Assembly: GCF_001570405.1 (NCBI RefSeq)
Contig: NZ_BBYM01000023.1
Coordinates: forward strand, 1 to 64,000
DNA from: Microtetraspora niveoalba
GTDB lineage: Bacteria > Actinomycetota > Actinomycetes > Streptosporangiales > Streptosporangiaceae
Direction: 5' to 3'
DNA: 64,000 nt
Under the pieces are notes generated by a model. It saw nothing but the letters and a program-made list of their open reading frames with translations, did no database searches and was not told where the DNA came from. Positions within the stretch are counted from its first letter, which is position 1; the number at the start of each line of letters is the position of its first letter. Shown piece after piece: positions 23,883 through 34,570 of the stretch. A program made the position numbers and the translations under genes.

Positions 23883-25319
23883 TCACCGGCGGGAGCGGCC
23901 CAGCGTGAGCGGCGGGAGGTACTCCTCCACCAGCTCGCGCTCCCACCAGTCGCCGGTCGCCCGCCGCTCCCGCCCGGTGGTGAAGCTGTAGCGGTAGAGG
24001 AGGGCACGGACGAACGTCGGCGGGGCGTCGGGGAACGGGTCGTCCCGCAGCAGCCGCAGCGTCGCCCGGTCGTTCACCAGCAGTTTCCGCACGAACGGCA
24101 CGAGCCACGGGTGCGCGTACGCGGCCGACAACCCGGCGAACCACATCAGCCAGTCCAGCCGCAGGTGGTATGGGGCGAACTGGGGCGGCCGCCGCCGCGG
24201 CGCCCCCGGTTTGCCCTTGAAGCCGTACTCGCGCCACACCGTCTCCGGCGTGACCTGCGGGTCGCGGGTGCCCTCGATCACGACCTCGTACCGGGTCTTG
24301 GTCACGCTGCCGAACGCGCCGTACGTGTTGACCAGGTGGAACGGGTTGAAGCTGGCGTTCATCAGCTGGTGGCGGGACACGAGGTTGCGGGCCGGCCAGT
24401 AGCTGAGCGCGACGATCAGCACGGTGGCCGCCAGGACCACGCCCGCGAACCACGGCGGCACGGCCGTGGGGTGCGGCAGCGGTCCGAGCCCCGCCATGCG
24501 GACCAGGTCGCCCCAGGAGACCACCGACGCCGCGAGCACGACCGTGAGCCAGTTCAGCCAGGCGAAGTTCCCCGACAGGATCAGCCAGAGCTGCGTCGCG
24601 ATCATGACCCCCGCCGCCACGCTCGCGTACGGCTGCGGCGCGAACAGCCCGAACGGCGCGACGAGCTGGGCGACGTGGTTGCCCGCGACCTCGACCCGGT
24701 GCGCGGGCCCGGGAAGCCGGTGGAAGTACCAGCTCAGCGGGCCGGGCATCGGCTGGGTCTCGTGGTGGTAGTACAGGCAGGTCAGGTCCCGCCAGCAGCG
24801 GTCGCCGCGTATCTTGATCAGTCCGGCGCCGAACTCCAGCCGGAACAACAACCAGCGCAGCAGCCACAGCACGAGCACGGGCGGCGCGGCCTCCGCGTTG
24901 CCGAGGAAGATCGCGAGGAACCCGGCCTCGCACAGCAGCGACTCCCAGCCGAAGGAGTACCACACCTGTCCCACGTTGACGATGGACAGGTAGAGGACCC
25001 ACAGGAGCGCCCACAACGACATCGCGCCCCAGAGCGGGACCAGGTCGGCGAGCCCGGCCAGGAGGACCGCCGACAGCAGCGCGCCGCTCCCCGCCACCAG
25101 CGAGAGGAACCGGTCCGAATAGTGGAGGTGGAAGAGGCTCGGCGCGCGGCGGAACGGCACCCGGCGTATGAACGCGGGCACCGGCGTCAGCCCTCTCTCC
25201 CCGAGCAGCGCGGGGAACTGGTTCAGCGCGACAAGGAACCCGACCAGATAGATCGCGGCCAGGCCCCGCTGGAACACCACGCGGCTGAGCCAGTAGTCCG
25301 GCGCGGCGAACCAGTCCAT
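23883..25319 (-). CDS. Lipase maturation factor family membrane protein
   Basis: 478 residues. Evidence: the family hallmark CWRDLTCLYYHHETQPMPGP followed by LSWYFHRLP, then HQLMNASFNPFHLVNTYGAFGSVTKTRYEV, and a C-terminal FAPYHLRLDWLMWFAGL. Multiple membrane segments (around residues 17-34, 70-115, 135-165, 250-275, 315-340). Vertebrate LMF1 folds dimeric lipases in the ER; bacterial members are uncharacterised. The ATG at 25319 starts the typical MDWFAAPDYWLSRVVFQRGLA. It lies 19 bp after the CrtI-like gene, probably in one transcript. Confidence 0.88.
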   Translation of the reverse strand: MDWFAAPDYWLSRVVFQRGLAAIYLVGFLVALNQFPALLGERGLTPVPAFIRRVPFRRAPSLFHLHYSDRFLSLVAGSGALLSAVLLAGLADLVPLWGAMSLWALLWVLYLSIVNVGQVWYSFGWESLLCEAGFLAIFLGNAEAAPPVLVLWLLRWLLFRLEFGAGLIKIRGDRCWRDLTCLYYHHETQPMPGPLSWYFHRLPGPAHRVEVAGNHVAQLVAPFGLFAPQPYASVAAGVMIATQLWLILSGNFAWLNWLTVVLAASVVSWGDLVRMAGLGPLPHPTAVPPWFAGVVLAATVLIVALSYWPARNLVSRHQLMNASFNPFHLVNTYGAFGSVTKTRYEVVIEGTRDPQVTPETVWREYGFKGKPGAPRRRPPQFAPYHLRLDWLMWFAGLSAAYAHPWLVPFVRKLLVNDRATLRLLRDDPFPDAPPTFVRALLYRYSFTTGRERRATGDWWERELVEEYLPPLTLGRSRR

Positions 25320-25338
25320 GATCGTCACCCCCTCGGAG

Positions 25339-26832
25339 CTACTCCCCCGACGTGATCCCGAAGACCCGCCGCAGCGCGGTGCGCGCCGCGTGGTAGCCGC
25401 ACATGCCGTGCACGCCCGGACCGGGCGGGGTGGCGGACGAGCACAGGTACACCGACCGGTCCGGTGTCGCGTACGGCACGATCGCCGGGCGCGGGCGCAC
25501 CAGCAGGCGCAGCCGGTCGCACCGGCCTGCCGCGATGTCGCCGCCCGCGTTATTGCGGTCGCGGCTCTCGATCTCGGCGGGCCCGGCGGCGGCGCGGGCC
25601 AGGACACGCTCGCCGAAGCCGGGGGCGAACCGTTCGATCTGGCGCTCGATCGCCCCGGTGAGGTCGCCGCGCCAGCCGTTCGGCACGTGCCCGTACACCC
25701 ACAGGACGTGCCGGCCGTCCGGGGCCCGCGTCCCGTCGAACAGGCTGGGCTGCGCGGCGATCAGGAACGGCACGGCCGGCGCTTCGCCCCGGTACACGGC
25801 GCGCAGGGCCGCGCCGATCTCCCCGATCGTCGGCCCGAGGTGGACGGTGCCGGCGCGGGCGCACTCCCCGGCCCGCCACGGGACCGGCCCGGACAGCGCG
25901 TAGTCGATCTTGAAGACGCCGGGGCCGTGCGCGTAGCGGCGCAGCCCGGCGGCGAACCGCTCCGGGAGCCGGTCCCCCGCCAGCGCCGCGAGGTCCTCCG
26001 GCATGACGTCGAGCAGGTACGCGCGGGCGGGAGGCAGTTCGGCGAGGCTCGCGACCGGGTGCCCGGTCTCGATGCGCCCGCCGAGCGCGCGCAGGCGCGC
26101 CGCGAGTGCGTCCGAGACCGCCTGCGACCCGCCGCGCGGGAACGGCCAGCCCACGTCGTGGGCGGCGAGCGCGAACAGCAGCGCGACGCCGCCCGTCGCC
26201 GGGGAGCCGAGCGGGGCGATCACGTGCGCGGCCAGCCCGGCGAGCAGGCCGCGCGCCCGCTCCCCCCGGAAGACGCGGGCGAGCAGTGCGGCGGGCGCCG
26301 CCGCGCGCAGGCCGAACCGGGCGAGCAGTAGCGGGTGGCGGGGCGGCCCGGCGAGCGGCGCGCGCAGCACGTCCGGCGCGAGCGCGTCCCACCACCGCCC
26401 GAGGAACGGCCGCACCAGCCTCAGGTACGCCGCGCGGTCCCGAGCCGCACCGCCCGGAGCGGCGCCGCCGACGAGCGAGGCCGCCGTCTCCTCGGCGGAG
26501 CGGGCGAGCACCGCCGCCGAGCCGTCCGGGAACGGGTGGGCGAGCGGCAGCGGCGGCTCCACCCAGGTCAGGCCGTGCTCCTCCAGCCCCAGCTCCCGGA
26601 ACGCGGGCGACCCGGCGCCCAGCGGGTGGACCGCCGAGCAGACGTCGTGGTGGAAGCCGGGGAGGGTCAGCTCCGCCGTCCGCGCCCCGCCGCCGACGGT
26701 CGCCTCCGCCTCGTACACGTGGACGGCGAGGCCCGCCCGGGCGAGCGTGACGGCCGCCGTGAGCCCGTTCGGCCCGGCGCCCACCACGACCGCGTCCACC
26801 TCGGCCCGCGCCCCGGGCCCGGTTCCGGCCAC
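25339..26832 (-). CDS. Phytoene desaturase-like FAD-dependent oxidoreductase
   Basis: 497 residues from a GTG. N-terminal FAD fold [29 protein letters not shown], then [25 protein letters not shown], and a C-terminal [20 protein letters not shown] that closes the FAD site. This is the CrtI-like group of actinobacterial NAD(P)/FAD-dependent oxidoreductases, often called phytoene desaturase without carotenoid genes nearby; none are present here. The true substrate is unknown. Probably co-transcribed with the lipase maturation factor gene. Confidence 0.82.
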   Translation of the reverse strand: MAGTGPGARAEVDAVVVGAGPNGLTAAVTLARAGLAVHVYEAEATVGGGARTAELTLPGFHHDVCSAVHPLGAGSPAFRELGLEEHGLTWVEPPLPLAHPFPDGSAAVLARSAEETAASLVGGAAPGGAARDRAAYLRLVRPFLGRWWDALAPDVLRAPLAGPPRHPLLLARFGLRAAAPAALLARVFRGERARGLLAGLAAHVIAPLGSPATGGVALLFALAAHDVGWPFPRGGSQAVSDALAARLRALGGRIETGHPVASLAELPPARAYLLDVMPEDLAALAGDRLPERFAAGLRRYAHGPGVFKIDYALSGPVPWRAGECARAGTVHLGPTIGEIGAALRAVYRGEAPAVPFLIAAQPSLFDGTRAPDGRHVLWVYGHVPNGWRGDLTGAIERQIERFAPGFGERVLARAAAGPAEIESRDRNNAGGDIAAGRCDRLRLLVRPRPAIVPYATPDRSVYLCSSATPPGPGVHGMCGYHAARTALRRVFGITSGE

Positions 26833-26902
26833 AGTCCAGCGACTGCCCAGGGGGCCGATCCTTACGCGGCCCGCCGCCGCCCCCGGCCCTCCGCGACCGG
26901 GG

Positions 26903-28954
26903 TCAGGCCGAGAACGTCGCCACGTCCCGGTCGTAGTGGCGGTGGACCTTGATGGCGTCGGCGAACGCCCGGACGAGCGCGTCGCCGGACGCGTCGGGCC
27001 CGACCACGCCCTGGGTGCCCGGCAGCCGGGCCGCCTCCAGCAGTGCCGCGCCCCCGGGCAGCGCGGCGATGGCCTTGCCGTGCTTGAACGCCTCGCGGAC
27101 GAAGTGGACGGCGGGGCCGTCCTCGGCGAGGACGCCTCCGTCGGCGAGCAGGACGGCGTCGTAGAGCACGGAGTTCGTCGCGGTGAGCTGGCGGTCCACG
27201 GGCATCGCGGCGACCGTCCCCTCGTGCGGCGCGATCAGCTCGCAGATCGCCCCCTGGCCCTCCAGCGCCTCCTTGACGGGCGTGAGCGCGCCCGCGTCGG
27301 TGGAGTCGGAAACCAGGATCGCGATTTTGCGGGTGGCGATCGACTCGCGCGCCGAGTTGGCCTGGCTCAGCGCGGGCGAGGACTTGCCGTGGTTGGCCGG
27401 GCCGCCCGCCGGCACCGGCATCCCGAGCCCGAGGGCGACCTGGGTGGCGAGCTCCAGGTCGATCCGGACGAGGTGCTCGACGACCTTCTCCTTGACGTCG
27501 CGCCGCTCCACGTGCCCGAGCTCGAAGAGGAGGGCGTTCACGATGTGCCGCTTCTCCCAGAAGGACATGCTGTTCCAGAAGAGCGTGGCCTGGCTGTAGT
27601 GGTCCTCGAAGCTGGGGCTCCGCTTGCGGATCTTCCGGCCGTCCACCCGCTCCTGGTAGTGCTGGAAGACCCCGGAGAAGTCACCGCTCAGCATCCCCGA
27701 CATCGGGCAGCCGCCGCTGATCGAGTTGATGGAGTAGCTGGTCCTGCTCTGGTGGATCATGTGCTGGTGGTAGCCGTCGCGGTTGTCGTTGTGCACCGGC
27801 GCGACCGGCTGGTTGACCGGGATCTGCGCGAAGTTCGGCCCGCCCAGCCGGATGAGCTGGGTGTCGAAGTACGAGAAGTTCCTGGCCTGCAACAGCGGGT
27901 CGTTGGTGAAGTCGATGCCGGGCACGACGTTGGCGGTGCAGAAGGCCACCTGCTCGGTCTCGGCGAAGAAGTTCTCGGGGTTGCGGTTCAGGGTCAGCCT
28001 GCCGACCGGACGCAGCGGCACGATCTCCTCAGGGATGATCTTCGTAGGGTCGAGCAGGTCGAAGTCGAAGGCGTGCTCGTCCGACTCGGGCACGAGCTGC
28101 AGGCCGAGCTCCCACTCCGGGAAGGCCCCGCGCTCGATCGCCTCCCACAGGTCACGCCGGTTGAAGTCGGGGTCGTTGCCCTGGATGCGCAGCACCTCGT
28201 CCCAGACCAGCGAGTGCGTGCCGAGGAGGGGCGTCCAGTGGAACTTCACGAACGTGCCCCGCCCCTCCGCGTTCACCAGCCGGAAGGTGTGCACGCCGAA
28301 CCCCTGCATCATGCGGAAGCTGCGCGGGATCGCCCGGTCCGACATCAGCCACATGACGAAGTGCAGGGTCTCCGGCTGGCACTGCACGAAGTCCCAGAAC
28401 GTGTCGTGCGCCGACTGCGCCTGCGGGATCTCGTTGTGCGGCTCCGGCTTGATGGAGTGCACGAAGTCGAGGAACTTGATGCCGTCCTGGATGGGGAACA
28501 CCGGCATGTTGTTCGCGACCAGGTCGTAGTTGCCCTGCCGGGTGTAGAACTTGGTCGCGAAGCCGCGCACGTCCCGCACGGTGTCGGCCGAGCCGCGCGA
28601 GCCGGCGACCGTGGAGAAGCGCACGAACACCGGCGTGACCAGCGACGGGTCGCACAGGAAGTCGGCGACGGTGTACTCGGCGAGCGACTCGTACACGCGG
28701 AACTGCCCGTACGCGCCGGATCCCCGGGCGTGGACCACACGCTCGGGGATCCGCTCGTGGTCGAACCGCATGATCTTCTCGCGGAAGTGGAAGTCCTCCA
28801 GCAGGGTCGGCCCCCGCTCCCCGGCCCGGAGCGAGTTGTCGGTGTCGTCGATCAGCACGCCATGGTCGCTGGTGAGCCGGGTGCCCTGGAGATCGACACG
28901 GTGCTGGTCGAGCTGCCGCTGCTTCTCGTCCTTCTCGACGTCCTCGTTGCGCAC
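26903..28954 (-). CDS. katE: Large-subunit catalase (KatE/HPII type)
   Basis: 683 residues, the large-subunit clade. The catalase core spans about residues 15-505: [12 protein letters not shown] with the distal histidine, [31 protein letters not shown], and the haem-tyrosine region [17 protein letters not shown]. From about residue 540 a flavodoxin/DJ-1-like domain follows ([31 protein letters not shown]), typical of HPII. It removes hydrogen peroxide in the cytoplasm. Monocistronic, upstream of the convergent-free gap at 28955-29049. No regulator gene adjoins it. Confidence 0.95.
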   Translation of the reverse strand: MRNEDVEKDEKQRQLDQHRVDLQGTRLTSDHGVLIDDTDNSLRAGERGPTLLEDFHFREKIMRFDHERIPERVVHARGSGAYGQFRVYESLAEYTVADFLCDPSLVTPVFVRFSTVAGSRGSADTVRDVRGFATKFYTRQGNYDLVANNMPVFPIQDGIKFLDFVHSIKPEPHNEIPQAQSAHDTFWDFVQCQPETLHFVMWLMSDRAIPRSFRMMQGFGVHTFRLVNAEGRGTFVKFHWTPLLGTHSLVWDEVLRIQGNDPDFNRRDLWEAIERGAFPEWELGLQLVPESDEHAFDFDLLDPTKIIPEEIVPLRPVGRLTLNRNPENFFAETEQVAFCTANVVPGIDFTNDPLLQARNFSYFDTQLIRLGGPNFAQIPVNQPVAPVHNDNRDGYHQHMIHQSRTSYSINSISGGCPMSGMLSGDFSGVFQHYQERVDGRKIRKRSPSFEDHYSQATLFWNSMSFWEKRHIVNALLFELGHVERRDVKEKVVEHLVRIDLELATQVALGLGMPVPAGGPANHGKSSPALSQANSARESIATRKIAILVSDSTDAGALTPVKEALEGQGAICELIAPHEGTVAAMPVDRQLTATNSVLYDAVLLADGGVLAEDGPAVHFVREAFKHGKAIAALPGGAALLEAARLPGTQGVVGPDASGDALVRAFADAIKVHRHYDRDVATFSA

Positions 28955-29049
28955 GGGTCCCCCTTCACGGTTCGTCGCTTCTATCCGTTTGGGGGGACCT
29001 TCGGGTCTATACCCTCGTGCGCCACGTCGGCTAAACAGGATTCAGGCGG

Positions 29050-31742
29050 TCAGCGGAGCGCCGCGATGAGAGCGTCCGCGTCGCGGACGAGCACCGCGCG
29101 CGCGGCCTCGTCGGTCGCCTCGGCCGCCGCGGACCGGAACTTCTCCAGGTGGTGGATCGCCTGGTCCGGGTGGTCCTTGACGTCCTGGTGGTTCGCCGCC
29201 TTCAGGAAGTTGGCGAGTTGGGCGCCCAGCGGGCCGTCGACGGAGAACCTGTCGAGCAGCGCCTCCACGTCACCGAACGACGTGCTCACCGTCAGCGTCC
29301 GGGTCTTCTCGGCGGTGTTGCCCGCCTTGTCGGCCGCGGTCACCTTCAGGACATGCTCGCCGAGCGCCAGCGTGTGCAGGTCGAGCGGCTCGCCCAGCGT
29401 CAGCTTCTCGCCGTCGAGGGTGGCGGCGACCGCGTCGAGCCCCGAGCCGTCGTCCGCGCCTTCGGCGGTGACGGTGACGCGCGCGGCGTCGCCGTACTTC
29501 CCGTCGTCGTTCAGTCCTCCGACGGTCAGCGTCGGCTCGGTGGCGTCGAGTTTCAGGGAGATCTTCTCGGCCTCCTCCTTGTTGCCGGCCTTGTCCGTGG
29601 AACGGAACGCGACCGTGTGGGCGCCGTCCTTCTTGACGGTGAACGGCTCGGTGTAGGCGATCCAGTCGCCGTCGCCGAGGCGGTACTCGGTGGTGGCGAC
29701 GCCCGAGCCCTCGTCGGCGGCCGTCAGGGTGACGGTCACCGGCGCGGTGTGCCATCCGGCCGGCCCCGCCTCCGGGGTGAGCGCGGCGCTGGTCACCGGC
29801 GCCGTCTTGTCCGCTGCGGCGCGGGTGAGGGTGAAGTCGTCGACGTCGAAGTTCGCCCCGGTGAAGACCAGGTACAGCTTCGCGCCACCGGAGGGGAGGC
29901 CGGTCAGCGCCGTGGAGACGTCGGCGTACGACTCCCATCCGCCGGTGTTCGGCACGGTGACGCGGCCGTGCACGGGACCGGTCGGAGAGCCGGTGCGGAC
30001 CTCGAAGCCGCCGCTCGGCCCCGGCGAGGCGACCCGGGCGGTGAAGCCGGTGACCCCGGTCAGGTCGAGGTCGTCGTAGGCCGCCCAGTCGCCCGGGTCG
30101 ACGTAGCCGAGCACGGTCCCGCCGTGTGCCGGGGTGTGCGGGTAGGTCTGCACGCCGTTCGCCTGCGACCAGTTCTCCGCCTGGACGGTGACGTCGCCGG
30201 TGGCCGGCCCGAGCTCCTTGACCCGGATGTTGCGGAACACCACCTCGTCTCCCGCGCCGTGGTTCTGGATGCCCACGTACCCCTGCTGGAGCGAACGGGC
30301 CGGGTCGGTGTTGGTGAAGTCGTTGATCTGGACGCCGTTGAGGAAGACCCGCAGCCGCTCGCCCTCGACCCGGATCTCGTACGTGTTCCACTGTCCCGGC
30401 GGGTTCAGCGCGGCGTCGCGGGCGGCGAGGTCGGCGGACTTGAAGCCGTAGACGGACCCGGTGGTCTTGTCCGGGGCGTCGGTGGCGTCGATCTGGATCT
30501 CGTACCCGTTGTTCACCGCCGACCACGGGTCGTCGGAGGCGGGGAAGCCGACGAAGACGCCGGAGTTGTCGTCGCCGCGCATCTTCCAGTCGAGTTTGAG
30601 CGAGTAGGAGTGGAACTCCTGTGCCTTGTACCAGAACAGCCCCATGCCGCCCTGGGAGGTCAGCGTGCCGTCGGCGTTCGCGAAGCCGCCCGGCCCCGCC
30701 TGCTGCCAGCCGGTCGTGGAGCCGTTGTAGATCGCGGTGTAGCCGGTCTCCGGCCGGCAGTCCGCCTTCGCGTCACCCATCGCGTACGCGATGCCGCCGC
30801 GCAGGTGCTCGCGGAAGGCGGGCTCGGCGAACGACGCCGCGGTGTGCCCGCCGCCGGTGTAGAACGACCGGCCCCCGTCGTACGGCTTGCACCAGGCGAT
30901 GGGGTGGTCGGCGCCCATCTTCCCGCCGGAGTAGGTGGACTCGTCCAGCGTGGCGAGCACATGGGCCGTAGTCCTGGCGTTCGTCCGGTAGTCGTACCAC
31001 TCGTCGGTCCGGCTCCAGGCCGGGCCGAGGTGCGCGGTGGCCGGGTGCGCCCGGTCCTCCACCTTGACCGTGGCCTGCTGGACCGCCGGGTGCGAGGCGA
31101 ACCACGCGCCGACCAGGCCGCCGTACCACGGCCAGTCGTACTCGGTGTCGGCGGCGGCGTGCACGCCGGCGTAGCCGCCTCCGCCCTTGATGTAGGACTC
31201 GAACGCCGCCTGCTGGGTGGCGTCGAGCACGTCGCCGGTGGTGCTGAGGAAGACGACGGCCTTGTACTTCGCCAGGTTGGCGGCGGTGAAGGCGCCCGGG
31301 TCCTCGGTCGCGGTGACGGTGAAGCCCAGGTCCTTGATCGCCTGGATGCCCGCCGGGATCGAGTCGTGCCGGAAGCCCGCCGTACGGGAGAAGACGAGCA
31401 CGTCGCCTGAGCCCCCGGGGCCGCCGGAGGCCGGCAGGACGAACCTCTGGGCGGCGCCGCCGTCACAGCTCCTGATGACGAGCTGGCCGGTGTCGGCGCC
31501 GTCGAGGCACCGGCCGGACTGCGGGTTCTTCAGCGAGCCGCTCGGCCCGGCGGTCCACTGCTGGGCGCCGGTGTTGTTGCAGGTGTAGATCTGCACCTTG
31601 GTGCCGTCGGCCGTGGCGCCGCCCGCGATGTCCAGGCACTTGCCCAGCGCCTTGACGGTCGTCCCCTCGATCGTCCAGACCTGCGCGCCGGTGCCGTTGC
31701 AGGTGTAGAGCTGCACCTTGGTGCCGTTCGCGCTGTTGGCCC
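29050..31742 (-). pseudogene. 3' part of the frameshifted secreted sugar enzyme: ricin lectin, ThuA, DUF1080, CBM6, Ig-like, FIMAH
   Basis: The frame has no start of its own near 31742; it continues the upstream gene after a one-base shift in a C4 tract (31740-31743 on the plus strand; five would join the frames). Order: rest of a ricin-type trefoil (GTKVQLYTCNGTGAQVW, GKCLDIAGGATADGTKVQIY), a ThuA domain (VLVFSRTAGFRHDSIPAGIQ, GGYAGVHAAADTEYDWPWYG), a DUF1080/3-keto-disaccharide hydrolase domain (GYTAIYNGSTTGWQQAG, DDNSGVFVGFP, YVGIQNHG), a CBM6 module, two OmpL47/Ig-like repeats and a C-terminal FIMAH helix bundle (LLDRFSVDGPLGAQLANFL). About 890 residues. If the shift is real, this part is untranslated. 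Confidence 0.8.
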
Positions 31743-34265
31743 CGCGACGTCGACGCACAGGCCGCCGGGGCCGGTGATCGGCCCGACGGCCGGGCCGGGG
31801 CCTCCGGGCTCCTTCAGCAGGGTGAAGTCGTCCACGTCGAACAGCGCGCCCGAGCCGCCGGTGAAGACGAGGAACAGCTCGGTCGTGCCGGACGGCGCGC
31901 CGTTCAGGGGCGCCGAGACGTCGGCGAAGGTCTCCCAGCCGCCGGTCACCGGCACGGACGCCCTGCCGAGAAGGGGGCCGGTGACGGAGCCCGCGCGGAC
32001 CTCGATCGTGCCGCCCACGCCGCCGGAGGAGACCCGCGCGGTGAAGCTCTTCGCGTCGCTCAGCTCGTACGGCTTGAACGAGATCCAGTCCCCGTTGTGG
32101 ACGTCGCCGACCGTCTTGCCGCCGTGCGCGGCCGCCTTGCCGATCTGGGAGACGCCGGACATCGCGGTGTAGTGCTCGGCCTGGCGGTGGCGGGGCTGCA
32201 GGATGTGCTGGGTATGGGTGGTCAGCCCGCCCTTGTCGGTGTATTCGGCGTCGAAGACCGCGAAGATGTTGGCCGCGTCGTCGTGCTCGCCGTCCGAGGG
32301 GATGGTCAGCTCGCCGGAGCAGCCGTTCTTGGACGTGATCTGGTGGCCGTGGCTGTCGTGGCCGAGGACGTACGTCATCGTGACCTTGGCGCAGTCGACG
32401 TCCCCGTCCTCGGGGTCGGTCACCTTGATTTCGAAGGGGACGGTGTCGCCCCAGGTGAAGAGCCGTCCCGGGCCGGGCGTCTCGATGGCGACGGTCGGCG
32501 CGGTGTTGCCGACGGTGATCAGCACGCTGGCGCGGCCCGTGTTGCCGCCGGGATCCTTCACCGTGAGCGTGGCCGTGTACTCCCCGTCCTCGGTGTAGGT
32601 CGTGGTCGGGTTCGGCTCGGTGGAGGACGTCCCGTCGCCGAAGTCCCACGCGTAGGTGAGCGGCCCGCCCTCGGGGTCGGCCGAGCCGGCCGAGGAGAAG
32701 GCGACCGTCAGCGGCGTCCTGCCGGAGGTCTTGTCGGCCTTGGCCACGGCGAGCGGCGCGCGGTCGCGCCCCTTGATGTACTCGATGCGGTACAGCGCGG
32801 AGTTCGCGTCGCCGCCGAAGTAGCCCGAGCCGTAGTCGAGCACGTACAGCGCGCCGTCGGGGCCGAAGGCCAGGTCCATCACCTGCGTGCCGGTCCACGG
32901 GAAGTTCGCGATCTCGCCGCGGGTCCCGTCGGCGGCCACGTCGATCGCCTTGATCCAGCGACGGCCGAACTCACCGGCGAAGAAGTGGCCGTCCAGGTCG
33001 GCCGGGAACTTGACCTGGGAGTCCAGCTCCGGGGCGTAGTGGTAGATCGGGCCGCCCATCGGTGACTCCGACCCGCCGCCGAACTCCGGCGGGGAGCCCT
33101 CGTCGCCCCCGTACTTGATCCACGCGGGCTGCGCGGGCGGCAGCTTGGCCATGCCGGTGTTGCGGAACGAGTCGTTGGCCGGGCCGCCCGTCGCGCAGTC
33201 GTACTTCGGGCCGGAGGGCCCCGACGGGAACGTGAACTCGTTGTAGGTCTCGGCGAGGGTGTTCGTGCCGGTGCAGTACGGCCAGCCGTAGTTGCCGGGC
33301 TTGGTGACGCGGTCGAACTCGACCTGGCCGCTCGGCCCCCGGTTGGGGTCGCTGCTGCCCGCGTCGGGACCGTAGTCGCCGACGTAGACGACGCCGGTGG
33401 TCTTGTCGACGCTCATCCGGAACGGGTTGCGGAAGCCCATGGCGTAGATCTCGGGCCGGGTCTTCGGCGTGCCGGGCGGGAACAGGTTGCCCTCGGGGAT
33501 CTCGTACGTCCCGTCCGGCCTGACCTTGATCCGCAGGATCTTGCCGCGCAGGTCGTTGGTGTTGCCGGCGCTGCGCTGGGCGTCGTACGCCGGGTTGCGG
33601 TCGGGCCGCTCGTCGAGCGGGGAGTAGCCGGCCGAGTCGAACGGGTTGGAGTCGTCGCCGGTGGACAGGTAGAGGTTGCCCTGGGCGTCGAAGTCGATGT
33701 CGCCGCCGACGTGGCAGCACATGCCGCGGTCGGCGGCCACGTCGAGCACCGTCACCTCGCTGGACATGTCCAGCGTCCAGTCCGCCTTCACGGTGAACCG
33801 GGACAGCCGGTTCACGCCCTGCCAGGCGGAGAAGTCGGCGCCGGCCGCCGGTGCGTCCCCGGCGGGGGTGTTCAGGCGCGGCGCGTAGTAGAGGTAGACG
33901 AACCGGTTGGCGGCGAAGCCGGGGTCGGCCGCCACGCCCTGCAGTCCCTCCTCGTCGTGCGTGTAGACGTTGAGCGCGCCGACGACCGTCGTGTTGCCGG
34001 CCGCGTCCGTACGGCGCAGCGTCCCGTCACGCGAGGTGTGCAGCACGGACAGGTCGGGGAGCACGGTCATCGTCATCGGCTCGCCCATCTCGGCCACGCC
34101 CTTGGCCAGCTCGACCCGCTGGTAGTCGGCGGGGTCGACGGCCGCGTGGGCCCGGGCGGGAGCGGCGGCTCCGGTGACCAAGGAGAATGCGGTGAGGCTC
34201 GTGAGAGCCAGGAGTAAGGCGCAGGTCTGCGCGACCCAGCGGGTGGTACGCCGCCTGGAAGACAT
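31530..34265 (-). CDS. 5' part of the secreted sugar enzyme: PQQ-type sugar dehydrogenase, PKD, CBM6, ricin start (frameshifted)
   Basis: From the ATG at 34265 (GAAGGGAAG 7 nt upstream). Signal peptide, residues 1-45 (RRRTTRWVAQTCALLLALTS). Glucose/sorbosone dehydrogenase propeller, about 50-480 (EEGLQGVAADPGFA, YLYYAPRL, DIDFDAQGNLYLSTGDDSNP, MGFRNPFRMSVD, FGPDGALYVLDYG). PKD domain, about 500-585 (YAWDFGDGTSS). CBM6, about 690-810 (HGGKTVGDVHNGDWISF). The ricin lectin begins (GGLCVDVAG), then the frame derails at 31740 and runs about 70 junk residues to a stop at 31530. Likely secreted enzyme oxidising or processing 3-keto-type sugars. The divergent ROK regulator is probably its controller. 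Confidence 0.85.
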   Translation of the reverse strand: MSSRRRTTRWVAQTCALLLALTSLTAFSLVTGAAAPARAHAAVDPADYQRVELAKGVAEMGEPMTMTVLPDLSVLHTSRDGTLRRTDAAGNTTVVGALNVYTHDEEGLQGVAADPGFAANRFVYLYYAPRLNTPAGDAPAAGADFSAWQGVNRLSRFTVKADWTLDMSSEVTVLDVAADRGMCCHVGGDIDFDAQGNLYLSTGDDSNPFDSAGYSPLDERPDRNPAYDAQRSAGNTNDLRGKILRIKVRPDGTYEIPEGNLFPPGTPKTRPEIYAMGFRNPFRMSVDKTTGVVYVGDYGPDAGSSDPNRGPSGQVEFDRVTKPGNYGWPYCTGTNTLAETYNEFTFPSGPSGPKYDCATGGPANDSFRNTGMAKLPPAQPAWIKYGGDEGSPPEFGGGSESPMGGPIYHYAPELDSQVKFPADLDGHFFAGEFGRRWIKAIDVAADGTRGEIANFPWTGTQVMDLAFGPDGALYVLDYGSGYFGGDANSALYRIEYIKGRDRAPLAVAKADKTSGRTPLTVAFSSAGSADPEGGPLTYAWDFGDGTSSTEPNPTTTYTEDGEYTATLTVKDPGGNTGRASVLITVGNTAPTVAIETPGPGRLFTWGDTVPFEIKVTDPEDGDVDCAKVTMTYVLGHDSHGHQITSKNGCSGELTIPSDGEHDDAANIFAVFDAEYTDKGGLTTHTQHILQPRHRQAEHYTAMSGVSQIGKAAAHGGKTVGDVHNGDWISFKPYELSDAKSFTARVSSGGVGGTIEVRAGSVTGPLLGRASVPVTGGWETFADVSAPLNGAPSGTTELFLVFTGGSGALFDVDDFTLLKEPGGPGPAVGPITGPGGLCVDVAGPTARTAPRCSSTPATAPARRSGRSRGRPSRRWASAWTSRAAPRPTAPRCRSTPATTPAPSSGPPGRAAR

Positions 34266-34570
34266 GGCGGGGCTTCCCTTCACTCGGGGGGTGTCGCGTC
34301 CGGGGGTCGGCCGGGCGCGGGGCGGAGAGCGGGGAGGGTGGGCCCGGGTGGCACTCGTCCCGCCCCGCCGTCTCGGCGCGACGGCGGCGCGGGCGTCCGG
34401 GCCCGGCTACAGGGTGCGGCTTACGGGGGCGGTTATCGGCGACATGCGTCGTATGTCGCCCATATTTCGGGAAGCTAAGCCCGACTTACGCCGATTGTCA
34501 ACGAAAGGCACTGATCTGCTGATGTAACATCACGGTGAAGCATCGGGTCCGGACGTGATGGGAGAGGCGC
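34266..34570. promoter_or_regulatory. Divergent control region with a perfect 8-bp inverted repeat
   Basis: The 305-bp gap between the sugar-enzyme gene and the ROK gene has a 23-bp operator-like element at 34438-34460: GGCGACAT, 7 bp, ATGTCGCC. An A+T-richer stretch (CCCATATTTCGGGAAGCTAA, 34459-34478) follows it, a likely promoter zone. The GC-rich part 34290-34430 shows nothing else. Binding by the ROK repressor is inferred. Confidence 0.5.

Noticed and set aside
26003-29656. A 1217-codon plus-strand frame antisense to the CrtI-like and catalase genes
   Set aside because: Low-complexity composition with no recognisable motif; both minus-strand genes in the same DNA are clear.
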